Below, piece after piece: positions 45,313-55,409 of a stretch of 64,000 nucleotides of DNA. The notes under the pieces are model-generated. The model was not told where the DNA came from. It searched no databases and worked only from the letters and a program-made list of their open reading frames with translations. Every line of letters starts with the position of its first letter. Positions within the stretch are counted from its first letter, which is position 1. The position numbers and the translations under genes were made by a program. The stretch comes from Candidatus Rifleibacteriota bacterium. GTDB lineage: Bacteria; Muiribacteriota; Ozemobacteria; Ozemobacterales; Ozemobacteraceae. The stretch is taken from NCBI GenBank assembly GCA_905236675.1, contig CAJOND010000040.1:1-64000 (forward strand), in the 5' to 3' direction.

Positions 45313-47016
45313 TTACATTAGCTTAGAAAATCTTATAGAAAGTTTTTCGTCAATTGCTTTTTCATAAATTGTTTTAATATTAATTTCTTCTTTTAATATT
45401 GAACCAGCTCTAATTTCTCCATTATCAATGGTTTGAATTAAAATAAGTTCATTCCAAAGTTTTTTTTGAGTTATGCTGTTTTTTATTAAATCAAAATTTT
45501 GATTTAAAGTATTTATAGAAATTACATTATAGTTTAATGGAGCAAGATATATTGGTCTGTCTAAGGCTAAAATATATTTTTCTTTGTTTGTATTTTTATA
45601 TTGCTCGTTAAGAAAATCATTGTAAGCTTTAAAGATTTTATAGCTATTATTGCTTTTTATAATAAAATTTTGTTGAGTTTTGGGCCAATGACTAAAAAAT
45701 GTGTAAAATACGATTAATAATATAGCAATTTTAAATAAGGCATGTTTTTTTATTAGGTTTCTCGTGAAAAATATAGAGAAAAAAATTATATAAGGTAATA
45801 ATGTTATTCCAAATCTAGAATTTAAATTTAGAGTTAAATCTCCATATTTATAAGCAAATTTTATGAGAGTTTGATCTAGTAAGAAAAAGAAAATTAAAAT
45901 CAGATGATATTTATATAGTTTGAGTTTTTCTATAAATAGTTTTTTATAAACTAGTATTTTATAAATTACAAATAATACGCCCAGACAGGCCATCAACGCT
46001 ATTATAAAGACAGTATCCTGATCGTAATCCCACCCACTAAAAAAGTATAATGCTTTAAGTATATTATCTTTTAAGTAATAAATAGAAAAAGCATTTCCGT
46101 TTCCATCTATTTGAAGGTATGAGTTGGTATTGACGAAAAACATTATCCAGGCTGTGGGTATAAACAATAAGGGATATATGATAAATTCGTAACCTAATTT
46201 ATTTATATTATTCTTTCCTAATATGGCTAACATTATTGGAACTATAATTATTGCCATTATAGAACATTCATATCTCGTATAAGACAGTAATGCTACTGTA
46301 TATAATAGTAAGTTAGCGTTTTGTACAGTGTTATTCCTGAAATAATTACAAAAAACTACAAAAGCGAACAAGACCCATGTTAGACAAAAAACATCATATC
46401 CAGCCGACATAGAATACTGAATAAACAGGGGATAGCTTGCCAAGAATAAAAGCGCAATAATACCATAGAATTTTCCCCATAACTGTTGAAAAAGGTAATA
46501 AATTAAAAAAAGACAAACAAAAGAAAATAATGCATTAAGAATAAAAGCATTATTGGGTGAATAGCTTTTTATATAATGAATTATGTGAAGGAAATATGGA
46601 AATAATAAGAACCTTTTATCTATATATGTTTTTATAATCTGTTTATTGCCAGATACTTCTAATTCTTCTGTGCTCATCACAGAATCCCGGTGTTCATATA
46701 AAGCTTTAGAAGTACCTAATAAGTTTGTTTCATCTGCTAATATTCTAAATTCTGGAGGACAAATATAAAAGAACAATATTACAAGAATGAAAGATAAAAC
46801 TATCGCAATTTTATGAAAAGATAGAAAAGGAATTATATTGCTTTTGACCTGTTTTAAAGCGATATATACAAAATATAACCAAATGAAAAAGATAATTGAA
46901 ATGAAGTAATAGCTTAAATTGCCATATAACAAATACATTTCTTGGCTAGTGAAGGCTGAAAAGCCTAAATAAATGGCTATTAAAGCAGAAATAATAAATA
47001 AAACAATACTTTTCAT
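45313..47016 (-). CDS. GT39-like polytopic membrane glycosyltransferase
   Basis: A 567-residue protein with about 12 or 13 membrane helices, resembling the GT39/PMT-type (GT-C) glycosyltransferases that use polyprenyl-phosphate sugars. The first periplasmic loop has acidic residues (RILADETNLLGTSKALYEHRD), in the place where GT-C enzymes hold a catalytic Asp/Glu. IKSYSPNNAFILNALFSFVC and YDVFCLTWVLFAFVVF are family-like. A C-terminal soluble tail of about 130 residues follows. It may add sugars to lipid-linked glycans or proteins in the periplasm. No close family is recognised. Confidence 0.7.
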   Translation of the reverse strand: MKSIVLFIISALIAIYLGFSAFTSQEMYLLYGNLSYYFISIIFFIWLYFVYIALKQVKSNIIPFLSFHKIAIVLSFILVILFFYICPPEFRILADETNLLGTSKALYEHRDSVMSTEELEVSGNKQIIKTYIDKRFLLFPYFLHIIHYIKSYSPNNAFILNALFSFVCLFLIYYLFQQLWGKFYGIIALLFLASYPLFIQYSMSAGYDVFCLTWVLFAFVVFCNYFRNNTVQNANLLLYTVALLSYTRYECSIMAIIIVPIMLAILGKNNINKLGYEFIIYPLLFIPTAWIMFFVNTNSYLQIDGNGNAFSIYYLKDNILKALYFFSGWDYDQDTVFIIALMACLGVLFVIYKILVYKKLFIEKLKLYKYHLILIFFFLLDQTLIKFAYKYGDLTLNLNSRFGITLLPYIIFFSIFFTRNLIKKHALFKIAILLIVFYTFFSHWPKTQQNFIIKSNNSYKIFKAYNDFLNEQYKNTNKEKYILALDRPIYLAPLNYNVISINTLNQNFDLIKNSITQKKLWNELILIQTIDNGEIRAGSILKEEINIKTIYEKAIDEKLSIRFSKLM

Positions 47017-47210
47017 TATTATATTTTATCATGAATAGTTATAGTTTGCACTAAAATGTCTTATTGATAAGAGTTTTAAATAAGTAAAACAAATCTTTGC
47101 TTAGATTTTGAATTATTAGATGAGAAAATAAACGTAAACTTTTTTTACTTATAAAAAAATAGTGCATTTTTGATTTTAAAAGTGTAGAATAACAATCCTA
47201 AATTTTTCCC

Positions 47211-47328
47211 AAAGGAGGGCGTAAATTAAATGAATCAGGACAGTGATGATTATGACACAGACCGTTTACTTTTTAAAAGATTTAATAAACGCCCCAGTAT
47301 ACAGCGAAGCAGGAAGACAGTCTGGTAA
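47211..47328 (+). promoter_or_regulatory. Strong ribosome site with short overlapping leader frame before mgtE
   Basis: AAAGGAGGG at 47211-47219 is ideally spaced (10 bases) for ATG 47230, which opens a 32-codon frame ending at TAA 47328. mgtE is in another frame and starts at GTG 47243 (or ATG 47246/47252), 23 bases or more after the ribosome site. Ribosomes loading on the short frame would overlap the mgtE start. This could be a translational control device or an accidental ATG. No M-box-like structure is recognised in the 226-base gap upstream. Confidence 0.4.
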
Positions 47329-49108
47329 GATAACTGATTTCCTATTAACACTTAGAGAGCATAAACTTTACTTCGAACAGGCTGTAGTTTATGATTTTGA
47401 TTCTTCAACCAATAAACTGGTTTCTTTACATAATTTTAAAACTTTTACACCAGAAGAATTTGAGCTGAAAGATGCGTTAAGCGATTTACCTGCTTATGTT
47501 AAAGATGATAAAAAACCTACAGCTACTGAATTATGGGATAAAACAGTTATAGATACTGTAAACGTTAAAAACATTACCATCAATGATTTAGCTCTTATTT
47601 GTGAAAAGAACAAAATAATTCAGGTTAGCGGTGTTGATATTAGTTTTAAAGCGTTATTAAAAAGATCAGGTTTATATAACGTTTCAAAAACAGTTGCTTC
47701 CTGGTTTACAGGGAATTTAGAACCTGAAATCGTAGAATGGGATAAAATCATTGGTTTTGATGATGAGTTTGAAACTATTACCACTGATGAAACTTCTGAT
47801 AATTTACAGAATCTGCATCCTGCAGATTTGGCAGATATTCTTGAAGATTTAAAAGAAGAAGACAGGGTATCGGTAATAGAAAATCTTGATGAAGATGTTG
47901 CGGCAGAAACCATCGCAGAGGCCGATTCCGAAACTCAGATTCAAATCATCGAAGATTTGGATACAGAAACAGCTTCAGATATTATCGAAGAAATGGATCC
48001 TGATGAAGCTGCCGACTTGCTTCAAGATATCGACCAGGATCGTGCAAAAGAAATCTTGGATCATATGGATCTTGATGAGGCCAGTGATGTAAGAAAACTC
48101 TTGGAACACGACGAGTTTACTGCTGGTGGTATTATGACCACCGAATACATTTCTATATATGAAGATTTTACTGTTGCCAATGCTATTTCTCATATAAGGC
48201 TTGTAGCAGCAGATGTTGAAAATATCTATTACATGTATGTTTTAGACAATGAAGATCGCTTAAAAGGCATCATTTCTATTAGAGACCTGATTTCGTCTAA
48301 TCCAAACGCTTTGGTTTCTGATGTAATGGAAAAAGATATTGTTTCTGTTAATGCTTCTACTCCACAAGAAGAAGTTGCTGCATTAATTTCAAAGTATGAC
48401 TACATAGCTATGCCTGTTGTCAATGATAAACAACAGATTTTAGGGGTTATCACCATCGATGATATTATGGACGTTATGCAGGAAGAAGCAAATGAAGATA
48501 TCATGAAGATGGCTGGTACTTCTGATGAAGAATTAGAATCTGATTCTCCCTTTAAAACATGCAAATCGAGATTGCCATGGCTTCTGATAACTCTTTGTAC
48601 TGGTTTCGTTACTAGCGCAATATTAAAATACTTTATGGCCTCATTTGAAAGTATCGCTGTGCTGGTTTTCTTTGTTCCTGTCGTGTGTGGAATGGGAGGA
48701 AATGCTGGGGTTCAAGCTTCTACCCTTGCTATACGAGCATTGTCTCTAAATAATGAGATTACTTTTAAAGATGTGTTTAAAAAAGTTTGGAAAGAAATAG
48801 CTGCAGGGGCTTTAATGGGTGCGGTTTGTGGCTTGGTTATTGCTCTTTGGGCACAATATTTAATAAAGACATCTCCTAATCCCCCCGCAACATCCGCTTT
48901 ATTGCTCTCAATGACAGTTGGTATAGCAATGCTTTGCACAATGAGTTTTTCAACTACTTATGGAGCTCTTGTTCCAATAGTATTTAACAAGTTTAAAATA
49001 GATCCTGCGGTAGCTTCTGGTCCCTTTGTTACTTCCTGTAACGATATATTTGCATTATTAATATATTATGCAGTATCAAGTTTTATATTGTTTGTGGTTG
49101 TAAAATAA
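47243..49108 (+). CDS. mgtE: MgtE magnesium channel with N-terminal PRC-barrel-like domain
   Basis: A 621-residue magnesium channel. Residues 1 to about 170 contain a PRC-barrel-like domain (AGRQSGKITDFLLTLREHKLYF). About 185-300 is the MgtE N domain with NLHPADLADILEDLKEEDR and its acidic superhelix. About 300-430 are two CBS domains (IMTTEYISIYEDFTVANAI, DVMEKDIVSVNASTPQEEV). About 450-620 are five membrane helices with GMGGNAGVQASTLAIRALSL, the signature of the ion pore. The acidic cytosolic part senses Mg. It stands alone, convergent with the lipoprotein gene 10 bases on. The GTG/ATG cluster at its start is ambiguous. Confidence 0.95.
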   Translation: MMIMTQTVYFLKDLINAPVYSEAGRQSGKITDFLLTLREHKLYFEQAVVYDFDSSTNKLVSLHNFKTFTPEEFELKDALSDLPAYVKDDKKPTATELWDKTVIDTVNVKNITINDLALICEKNKIIQVSGVDISFKALLKRSGLYNVSKTVASWFTGNLEPEIVEWDKIIGFDDEFETITTDETSDNLQNLHPADLADILEDLKEEDRVSVIENLDEDVAAETIAEADSETQIQIIEDLDTETASDIIEEMDPDEAADLLQDIDQDRAKEILDHMDLDEASDVRKLLEHDEFTAGGIMTTEYISIYEDFTVANAISHIRLVAADVENIYYMYVLDNEDRLKGIISIRDLISSNPNALVSDVMEKDIVSVNASTPQEEVAALISKYDYIAMPVVNDKQQILGVITIDDIMDVMQEEANEDIMKMAGTSDEELESDSPFKTCKSRLPWLLITLCTGFVTSAILKYFMASFESIAVLVFFVPVVCGMGGNAGVQASTLAIRALSLNNEITFKDVFKKVWKEIAAGALMGAVCGLVIALWAQYLIKTSPNPPATSALLLSMTVGIAMLCTMSFSTTYGALVPIVFNKFKIDPAVASGPFVTSCNDIFALLIYYAVSSFILFVVVK

Positions 49109-49118
49109 AAGATTAAGC

Positions 49119-49961
<843 letters not shown>

Positions 49962-50014
49962 TTACTTATAATTATTTAGTAATAAAATTATAAAATTTAA
50001 TTATGTATTTTTTG

Positions 50015-50968
50015 TTAGTAGGATAAAGCACTTTTTATAACAGCATTAGAAATATTTGGATCCAATTTATAGGCTTTAAACAAAGAGGCTAAAACATCTC
50101 CTGTTAAATCCACGCCACCTATAAAAACGTCATTTTCAAGCATTGAATTTTTATAACGACCTATTATTGGATCACAATTTCTTAGCCAGTTCTGGGTAAG
50201 GGATGATAGATTAGTATAATAACCACTTATTGCGGCTTCATCATGAACTAAATCGGGAGGAAAATTGGTATTAAATATGGCTCCTAAAGCCATATCGTCT
50301 GGAACAAAGCCATTGCTTGAATTGCTGGAATCTGCTGTCATAGCTCTTTTGTAACTTGTGTTTAATACTATGGAAACACCTTTTTGATCAGCAATGCGTT
50401 GGGTATAGGCTTTGATTTCATTAAGAATAGCTGTAAATCTCTGTTCCGTTTCATCAGGAGTAGTGTATCCTTCATTGAACCCAAATTGAGTTAACTTCAT
50501 TATTTGTTCTTCTGTTGAATTATATTGGGCATAAAGTGCTGTTAATTTTGCATTATATGAAATTTCTGCATTTCCAGATTCCATTTTAAAAGACATTCTG
50601 TTCATTGCAGCTTCGCCTGTAGCTAGTTTTGTGATTTTAGATAAATATTTTTGATTAAGTGAGTCTATTTTCTTTGCATATTTCTTTTCTTCTTCGTTAA
50701 TTTTCCCAGTTAAACTTTTTAATTGGGCATTTAAACGGCGAATTTCTTCTTGATTTGAAGAAGCTTCTGCTTCTGCTTTTTTCTTGGAAACTGCATCTCT
50801 TGTGACTTTGAATGCTTTTTTCTCTGGACTGTAACTGATCATGGATGGATGGAGAAGAAAGACTGTTCTGACATCAAGTTTACCGATGTAAATACCACCT
50901 CTTTGAGCCAAAAGAGAACATGGCATAATCAAAAAAAATAATATAAAAGGTAGGATTTTTTTATTCAT
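50015..50968 (-). CDS. OmpH/Skp-like secreted protein
   Basis: A 317-residue exported protein. It has a signal peptide (KKILPFILFFLIMPCSLLAQ), then KLDVRTVFLLHPSMISY and a long Lys/Glu/Ala-rich coiled coil (about 50-190). It ends the OmpH core with AYTQRIADQKGVSIVLNTSYK, the pattern of Skp/OmpH chaperones that hold outer-membrane proteins in the periplasm. An extra C-terminal region of about 100 residues goes beyond standard Skp, which is about 160 residues. The ATG at 50968 gives the best signal peptide; one at 50986 is possible. Two related proteins are encoded at 53054-54641. Confidence 0.75.
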   Translation of the reverse strand: MNKKILPFILFFLIMPCSLLAQRGGIYIGKLDVRTVFLLHPSMISYSPEKKAFKVTRDAVSKKKAEAEASSNQEEIRRLNAQLKSLTGKINEEEKKYAKKIDSLNQKYLSKITKLATGEAAMNRMSFKMESGNAEISYNAKLTALYAQYNSTEEQIMKLTQFGFNEGYTTPDETEQRFTAILNEIKAYTQRIADQKGVSIVLNTSYKRAMTADSSNSSNGFVPDDMALGAIFNTNFPPDLVHDEAAISGYYTNLSSLTQNWLRNCDPIIGRYKNSMLENDVFIGGVDLTGDVLASLFKAYKLDPNISNAVIKSALSY

Positions 50969-51018
50969 ATATTTATCAATTACCATTATTTAAATTACTA
51001 TATAAATTAACGTGTTAA

Positions 51019-51564
51019 TTAGTTTGTGGTCGGAATTAAAGATTTGCGATCAAGATTAACTAATCTTGTTACAATTTTGCTTGTTTCTTCGCCATTTACA
51101 TCTGTATAGGTTGCACCAGCTTCTATATAAAGAACTTCATTTCCCCATTTATTATTCGTTAGAATGGTCATTGATGCAAGGTGTAAGGTAATACTTTCTG
51201 ATGCAAGCTTAAAAATTGTTTGAATACTAGACGTATCAGTTCTATCGAATCTAAAAGTGTCATCATTTGCTCGGAAACTTATCAGTTTGTTGTTGGTGTC
51301 ATTATTATTTATTGGAGGAGAATATGAAGCTGCTTCCATACAGGCATAAAAATCTGCTGGGAAAAGTTGAAATTTTAACAAGGCCAATTCTGTCATACCG
51401 TGGGCTAAAAAATCTAGTTTGATTCTTTCGTCTATTTTTACGGTTTGGACTCTTGCTCCAGCAGTCATCTTAGAATAAGCCAATCCCATTAAAAGCAAGA
51501 CTGTAGCAAAAACGAGAGCAAGAGCTATAGCACTACCATTTTTATTATTTCTGTTTCTTTTCAT
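51019..51564 (-). CDS. PilX-like pseudopilin
   Basis: A 181-residue protein with a PilX-type N-terminus: RNNKNGSAIALALVFATVLLLMGLAYSKM, a basic leader plus hydrophobic helix without the +5 Glu. A periplasmic domain follows (FLAHGMTELALLKFQLFPADF). AAGGAC precedes the ATG. It is the last gene of a minus-strand set with PilV- and PilW-like genes, separated by one base from the previous stop. It would belong to the tip complex of a type IV pilus or pseudopilus. Confidence 0.75.
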   Translation of the reverse strand: MKRNRNNKNGSAIALALVFATVLLLMGLAYSKMTAGARVQTVKIDERIKLDFLAHGMTELALLKFQLFPADFYACMEAASYSPPINNNDTNNKLISFRANDDTFRFDRTDTSSIQTIFKLASESITLHLASMTILTNNKWGNEVLYIEAGATYTDVNGEETSKIVTRLVNLDRKSLIPTTN

Positions 51565-51565
51565 T

Positions 51566-52111
51566 TTAATTTGTCCTTATATCGGCTTTTAGTGAAGATA
51601 GGGAATAGGTTTTTACCGGTTTGTTGGCTCCTCCAACGTCTTGCCAGGAAACATTCACTATAAATCTTTTTACTTTTCCATTAACAGTATAATTTACGTC
51701 TTGCCAATTCCAGGTATCTGGATCAACAGTAGCACCACTATGTTTATTCTGTTCTTTTGCATTAAAATCACAAGTTGGGACAGTATAGACTACTGTCACT
51801 GCTTCTACTGTCATTGAAGGAGTATATGTTACTCCCTTTTCTGTTATTGTAGAAAGATCAAAAACTATATTGTTACTAGTTTTATTTGTTGCAGGTCCTA
51901 AATCGAATGTTTCAAAAGGCATTTGCAACGCCGTGTTTAGTGTCTTTTGACATATTTGAACAGCCTTTTGGGTATTCTCGTCTTGTGTTGTTGCATTTAA
52001 AGAAGTACTCAAAACACCAATTACTGGTAAAAGAGCACCAGCAAGTATAAATGTAGCTAAAAGAATTTCTGGCAAAGTTACTGCTTTTTTTAGCTTGATA
52101 ATATTTGTCAT
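51566..52111 (-). CDS. PilV/GspI-like pseudopilin
   Basis: A 181-residue pseudopilin. The leader is MTNIIKLKKA, then VTLPEILLATFILAGALLPVIGV, with Glu at +5 and Ala before the cleavage site. TSLNATTQDENTQKAVQICQ continues the helix. I chose ATG 52111 because AAGGAG lies 6 bases upstream; a longer frame from 52132 has no such site. The downstream periplasmic part is beta-rich. It sits between PilW- and PilX-like genes. Confidence 0.78.
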   Translation of the reverse strand: MTNIIKLKKAVTLPEILLATFILAGALLPVIGVLSTSLNATTQDENTQKAVQICQKTLNTALQMPFETFDLGPATNKTSNNIVFDLSTITEKGVTYTPSMTVEAVTVVYTVPTCDFNAKEQNKHSGATVDPDTWNWQDVNYTVNGKVKRFIVNVSWQDVGGANKPVKTYSLSSLKADIRTN

Positions 52112-52121
52112 TTTATACTCC

Positions 52122-52922
52122 TTAGTGTTCATTTATTCCCAAAGAACCATCTACTTTAGCACTAAAATTCATTACTAACTTAGTATTTGAATGCTTAGGA
52201 TTTTGCATTTCAACAGTTAGACCATACATAGTAGGTCTGATGGTACTTGTAGCTGTGAGATTGTTTGAATCAGCATTTAATACTTCACCGCTTGTTAGAG
52301 ATATAGTTACAGCAGAAACATCTTTGACTTCATATGTGTAGGGAACAGGACCTAGACTATAATTATTTGGTGATTCATTAAAATCACTTAATGGAACATT
52401 GTTATTAAAATCTACTATATCAAAGTTTCCATCGAAGTAATTAACTCCATCTGAAGCAGGGTCAGTGTTTCTTTGAACTCTGAGCCTTAAATTGTAAAGA
52501 TTTGAAACATCGTCCTTTTTAAGATAAATACTATGAAAAAGAACTATTCCTGTTCTACCACTTTGTATAGAAGCAATATTTGGTTTTGCAACAACAAATC
52601 CGGCAATCTGTTGTTTGTCTTTACCTGATGCAGTATTAATAACAGTGTTATTTGATAATTTTGTAAAAGGAGCTGAAATCAGTTGACCATTTTCAATTTT
52701 ACAAACTGTTGAAGCTTGTTCTACTCTTTCTTTCAAAACTTCAAAAAAACGTTCTGCTTCTTTTTGTCTTTGATACTTCCATGAACCAGAAACAAACATA
52801 CGACTACCCATTCGGTATAATGAAAAAACAGCTCCTGCAAAAAGAACAAAAATTCCTGCTGCAACAGCAAGTTCCGCTACAGTAAAAGCTTTTTTGTTTG
52901 ATTTCCTAAAAATACGAAACAT
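52122..52922 (-). CDS. PilW/GspJ-like pseudopilin
   Basis: A 266-residue pseudopilin with KKAFTVAELAVAAGIFVLFAG at the N-terminus: basic leader, Ala at -1, Phe at +1 and Glu at +5. RMGSRMFVSGSWKYQRQKEAERFFEVLKE follows, a GspJ/PilW-like segment. It is the first gene of the second pseudopilin set, reading W-V-X downstream. An extended -10 lies about 60 bases upstream. Ala before the cleavage site, shared with several pseudopilins here, hints at a prepilin peptidase tolerant of Ala. Confidence 0.78.
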   Translation of the reverse strand: MFRIFRKSNKKAFTVAELAVAAGIFVLFAGAVFSLYRMGSRMFVSGSWKYQRQKEAERFFEVLKERVEQASTVCKIENGQLISAPFTKLSNNTVINTASGKDKQQIAGFVVAKPNIASIQSGRTGIVLFHSIYLKKDDVSNLYNLRLRVQRNTDPASDGVNYFDGNFDIVDFNNNVPLSDFNESPNNYSLGPVPYTYEVKDVSAVTISLTSGEVLNADSNNLTATSTIRPTMYGLTVEMQNPKHSNTKLVMNFSAKVDGSLGINEH

Positions 52923-52981
52923 AACTTACTCGACTTAAATAAACTTTAAATAATAATAAAACAATAATCTATAATACTTTT

Positions 52982-52990
52982 ATTATAACA
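52982..52990 (-). promoter_or_regulatory. Extended -10 promoter of the PilW-V-X set
   Basis: On the minus strand TGTTATAAT is a perfect extended -10 element. Transcription would start near 52975, about 53 bases before the PilW-like ATG. No clear -35 is seen. Confidence 0.45.
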
Positions 52991-53053
52991 AATTTTAGGC
53001 ATTATTGAAAGAAGTTTATATATATTTATGTACAGCGAATAAGTCAATAAATT

Positions 53054-53989
53054 TTAATACTCATACTTATTTATTTTTTGTTCAACTGGTTTTCCGTTTT
53101 GAAGCTGTTCGATTTTTTCAATAACAGAATCTACTACATTGTAAACAGAAGGATCTACATTGTATTTTTTATAGATCTTTTTTACTACTGCTGAAAGTAT
53201 GCTTTTCCCTCCTGTTAAAACCAAGGGATATGGCTTTATCGGTAGTAAGTTTACTGCTTTAGGATACCTTGTTAACTCTAACCAATTTATTATATCTCTT
53301 GATGGGGGTGTTTCGTCCAAAGGGTTATCAAGATTATTCTTAGCCAGAAATGAATAGAAAAGCATGAAATCAATTCCTGGAATTCCCTGACCATAAATCT
53401 CGCTATTGATATAATTTTTTTCATAAGTATAGGCAACAGGAATGGTCGTATTCAATACTAGAGTATATTTTCCTTCTTCAACAACCTGATTTATTGCTTC
53501 AAAAATTTCTTTTTCAATTTCAGCAATTATTTTCAGGGTTTCTTTAGGTGAGGTTAAATCAAAGTTTTCAGTTTGATGATTAATTTCAAGTATTTTATCG
53601 TTTAATTCTTTCTCTTTTGCATATGATTCTAATAATAATTCATCAACCTTCTTTAGCTTATCTTCATCAGCATTAACATAATATGAAGAAAATGATTTGC
53701 GTTCACGATTAAGGTTTTCTATTTGTTTTTCTATTTTAATCAATTCATCTGTTCTATCTGGAGCAGATGCTTTGATTTTTGCAACTTTTGATTTAAATTC
53801 TTCTTCTGTTAAACCAAATTCAACTTTATAAAAACCTATTCTGTTAAAATCAAAGAGAGACATTTTGGGGTGAAGACATAAAGCCATAGATAAATCAATT
53901 GTTGCCACTTCGTTTGGTTTTATTGCCCATACCGATTTAACAGCAAAAATCATAATAAATAGACAAATTAGATATTTAATTCTTTTCAT
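53054..53989 (-). CDS. OmpH/Skp-like secreted protein with long C-terminus
   Basis: A 311-residue exported protein. The signal peptide (RIKYLICLFIMIFAVKSVWA) precedes VATIDLSMALCLHPKMSLFDF, matching the LLHPSM start of the paralogue at 50015. A charged coiled coil follows (about 60-165), then INQVVEEGKYTLVLNTTIPVAY, the OmpH-like end of the core. The last 100 residues are specific to this family. ATG 53989 has GGAGATAATA upstream and overlaps the preceding gene by 14 bases; a longer frame from 54049 is not needed. It is the third gene of a secreted-protein operon. Confidence 0.72.
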   Translation of the reverse strand: MKRIKYLICLFIMIFAVKSVWAIKPNEVATIDLSMALCLHPKMSLFDFNRIGFYKVEFGLTEEEFKSKVAKIKASAPDRTDELIKIEKQIENLNRERKSFSSYYVNADEDKLKKVDELLLESYAKEKELNDKILEINHQTENFDLTSPKETLKIIAEIEKEIFEAINQVVEEGKYTLVLNTTIPVAYTYEKNYINSEIYGQGIPGIDFMLFYSFLAKNNLDNPLDETPPSRDIINWLELTRYPKAVNLLPIKPYPLVLTGGKSILSAVVKKIYKKYNVDPSVYNVVDSVIEKIEQLQNGKPVEQKINKYEY

Positions 53990-54641
53990 TATTATCTCCA
54001 ATTCTTTGGTAAATAATAGTTTGATTGTATCTTGGAAACATAAGACCAATAATTGAAGCTTGTTTTAAATATAGTTCCAGACAATCGGGACTAGGATGAT
54101 GCCAAAATCTGTGTAAGTCATATCCGTTTAATTCTGGTTTTCTGCTAGGATACCTTGGAAGCTTATTAAGTATTATCTTATCTTTGCTATATAATGAAGT
54201 AAAAATATCGTTACACATCTTATTTATAATGGGATAAAGTTTACTATAGCCAGGATCTCCATTGCTACTAATTAATTCAATGTTTTTGTTTATTTCGAAT
54301 TCTAACTGCTTTTTCCTTTGAGATAAATTGTAAATATCTCCCCAAAAGCTTTCTTCATCATCTATATCCTGAATAATAGCAGCGTTAGATTTTTCCTTCT
54401 CTTGCAAATCTATTTTTTTTATTTCTATAGTTTTAGAAGCATTTTTTGCCTTCAATTCTAAAACATTTTTCAATTCATATGGAGTATTTTTAAAGTGCCC
54501 TGTTTTTTTGTCATAGTTTTCCATCATTTTATGATTCATGATTAACCGTTCTAAGTCAGCTTCTCCAAATGTTTGTGCGGACAGTGGCAGAATAGAAACT
54601 AGAAGGAATATAAAATGAAACAATACTATGTTCTTTTTCAT
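53976..54641 (-). CDS. Shorter OmpH-like paralogue, secreted
   Basis: A 221-residue protein with a signal peptide (KKNIVLFHFIFLLVSILPLSAQ). Then FGEADLERLIMNHKMMENYDKKTGHF resembles the LHP-x-M start of its neighbours but with NHKMM. A Lys/Glu-rich helical region (about 55-125) follows. The C-terminal part has NKMCNDIFTSLYSKDKIILN, where OmpH paralogues have their LVLNT strand. Its ATG overlaps the previous stop by 4 bases and its end overlaps the next gene by 14. It is probably a diverged periplasmic paralogue. Confidence 0.65.
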   Translation of the reverse strand: MKKNIVLFHFIFLLVSILPLSAQTFGEADLERLIMNHKMMENYDKKTGHFKNTPYELKNVLELKAKNASKTIEIKKIDLQEKEKSNAAIIQDIDDEESFWGDIYNLSQRKKQLEFEINKNIELISSNGDPGYSKLYPIINKMCNDIFTSLYSKDKIILNKLPRYPSRKPELNGYDLHRFWHHPSPDCLELYLKQASIIGLMFPRYNQTIIYQRIGDNNEKN

Positions 54642-55360
54642 TTTGGCAAATCCGGGAAATCAAAAGAATAAGGGTCAATTACTAAATCTGGTCTACGCAT
54701 TAGATATTTTTTGCTTAATAAATATTCGACTAAGTCATGATCTTCATAAATAGATGATCTATTACCTGCAATAGGATATGCTGAGAAGGATATAATACTA
54801 CCAGGAATAGGTATTCTATAAAAGATCAAAGAATACCAGCTTTGCATATTGAATTCCTGGGCCCAAGGGTTTTGTGGATCTTGAAATATGCATCTTATTC
54901 GACTATCTTGTGCTATAACTATTTGGCAGCAATTGTTTTTTGAATTAGCATCCAAAAAGACGGCTATTTTTAAATAATTATTATCTGAACCGATTATTAT
55001 TGGCTTTTTTTCTTCCTTTGAAAAACTTTTAGCAATTTTGATAACTGATTTATTATCTGATATTATTTGCCATTTAGCTTCGGAAGTCCAGCCATCAAAA
55101 AAAGAAACTATTATGTCTAAATAAGGGGAGAGTGCACCAGGTCTAATAACCCATAATATTTTGTCGGTTATAGCTTTCTTAAATTGACTTTGGATTATAG
55201 AAATTTCAGATAATGGAATAAGCGGAGCATTAACAGGTATTTTAAAAAATAGTTTTAGTTGCCAATCATGTAAAGCAAGACTACATGCGAAAACAGAATT
55301 GACTCTGAATATAAAAATCAGAGATATAAATAAAAGATATATCTTTTTATGTTTAAACAT
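54638..55360 (-). CDS. Secreted protein of unknown family
   Basis: A 240-residue protein with a signal peptide (FKHKKIYLLFISLIFIFRVNSVFA) followed by CSLALHDWQLKLFFKIP. I do not recognise the family. The body is mixed alpha/beta with several Trp residues (VSFFDGWTSEAKWQ, QNPWAQEFNMQSWYS) and ends in a Pro/Asp-rich tail. The ATG at 55360 lies only 6 bases after a consensus -10, so the mRNA may be leaderless. It heads a coupled operon with two OmpH-like genes. Confidence 0.65.
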   Translation of the reverse strand: MFKHKKIYLLFISLIFIFRVNSVFACSLALHDWQLKLFFKIPVNAPLIPLSEISIIQSQFKKAITDKILWVIRPGALSPYLDIIVSFFDGWTSEAKWQIISDNKSVIKIAKSFSKEEKKPIIIGSDNNYLKIAVFLDANSKNNCCQIVIAQDSRIRCIFQDPQNPWAQEFNMQSWYSLIFYRIPIPGSIISFSAYPIAGNRSSIYEDHDLVEYLLSKKYLMRRPDLVIDPYSFDFPDLPK

Positions 55361-55366
55361 AATCAA

Positions 55367-55394
55367 ATTTTAGCAAAAGAATTTATATTGTCAA
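55367..55394 (-). promoter_or_regulatory. Near-consensus promoter, possibly leaderless
   Basis: On the minus strand TTGACA (55389-55394) and TAAAAT (55367-55372) are 16 bases apart, matching sigma-70 at 6/6 and 5/6. The predicted start falls at or within a base or two of the ATG at 55360, and no ribosome site is present. A large dyad lies just upstream. Confidence 0.65.
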
Positions 55395-55409
55395 TTCTTA
55401 TATATGATT

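Noticed and set aside
47017..47242. M-box-type magnesium riboswitch before mgtE
   Set aside because: I could not recognise conserved M-box helices in this very AT-rich gap; a covariance-model search would decide.
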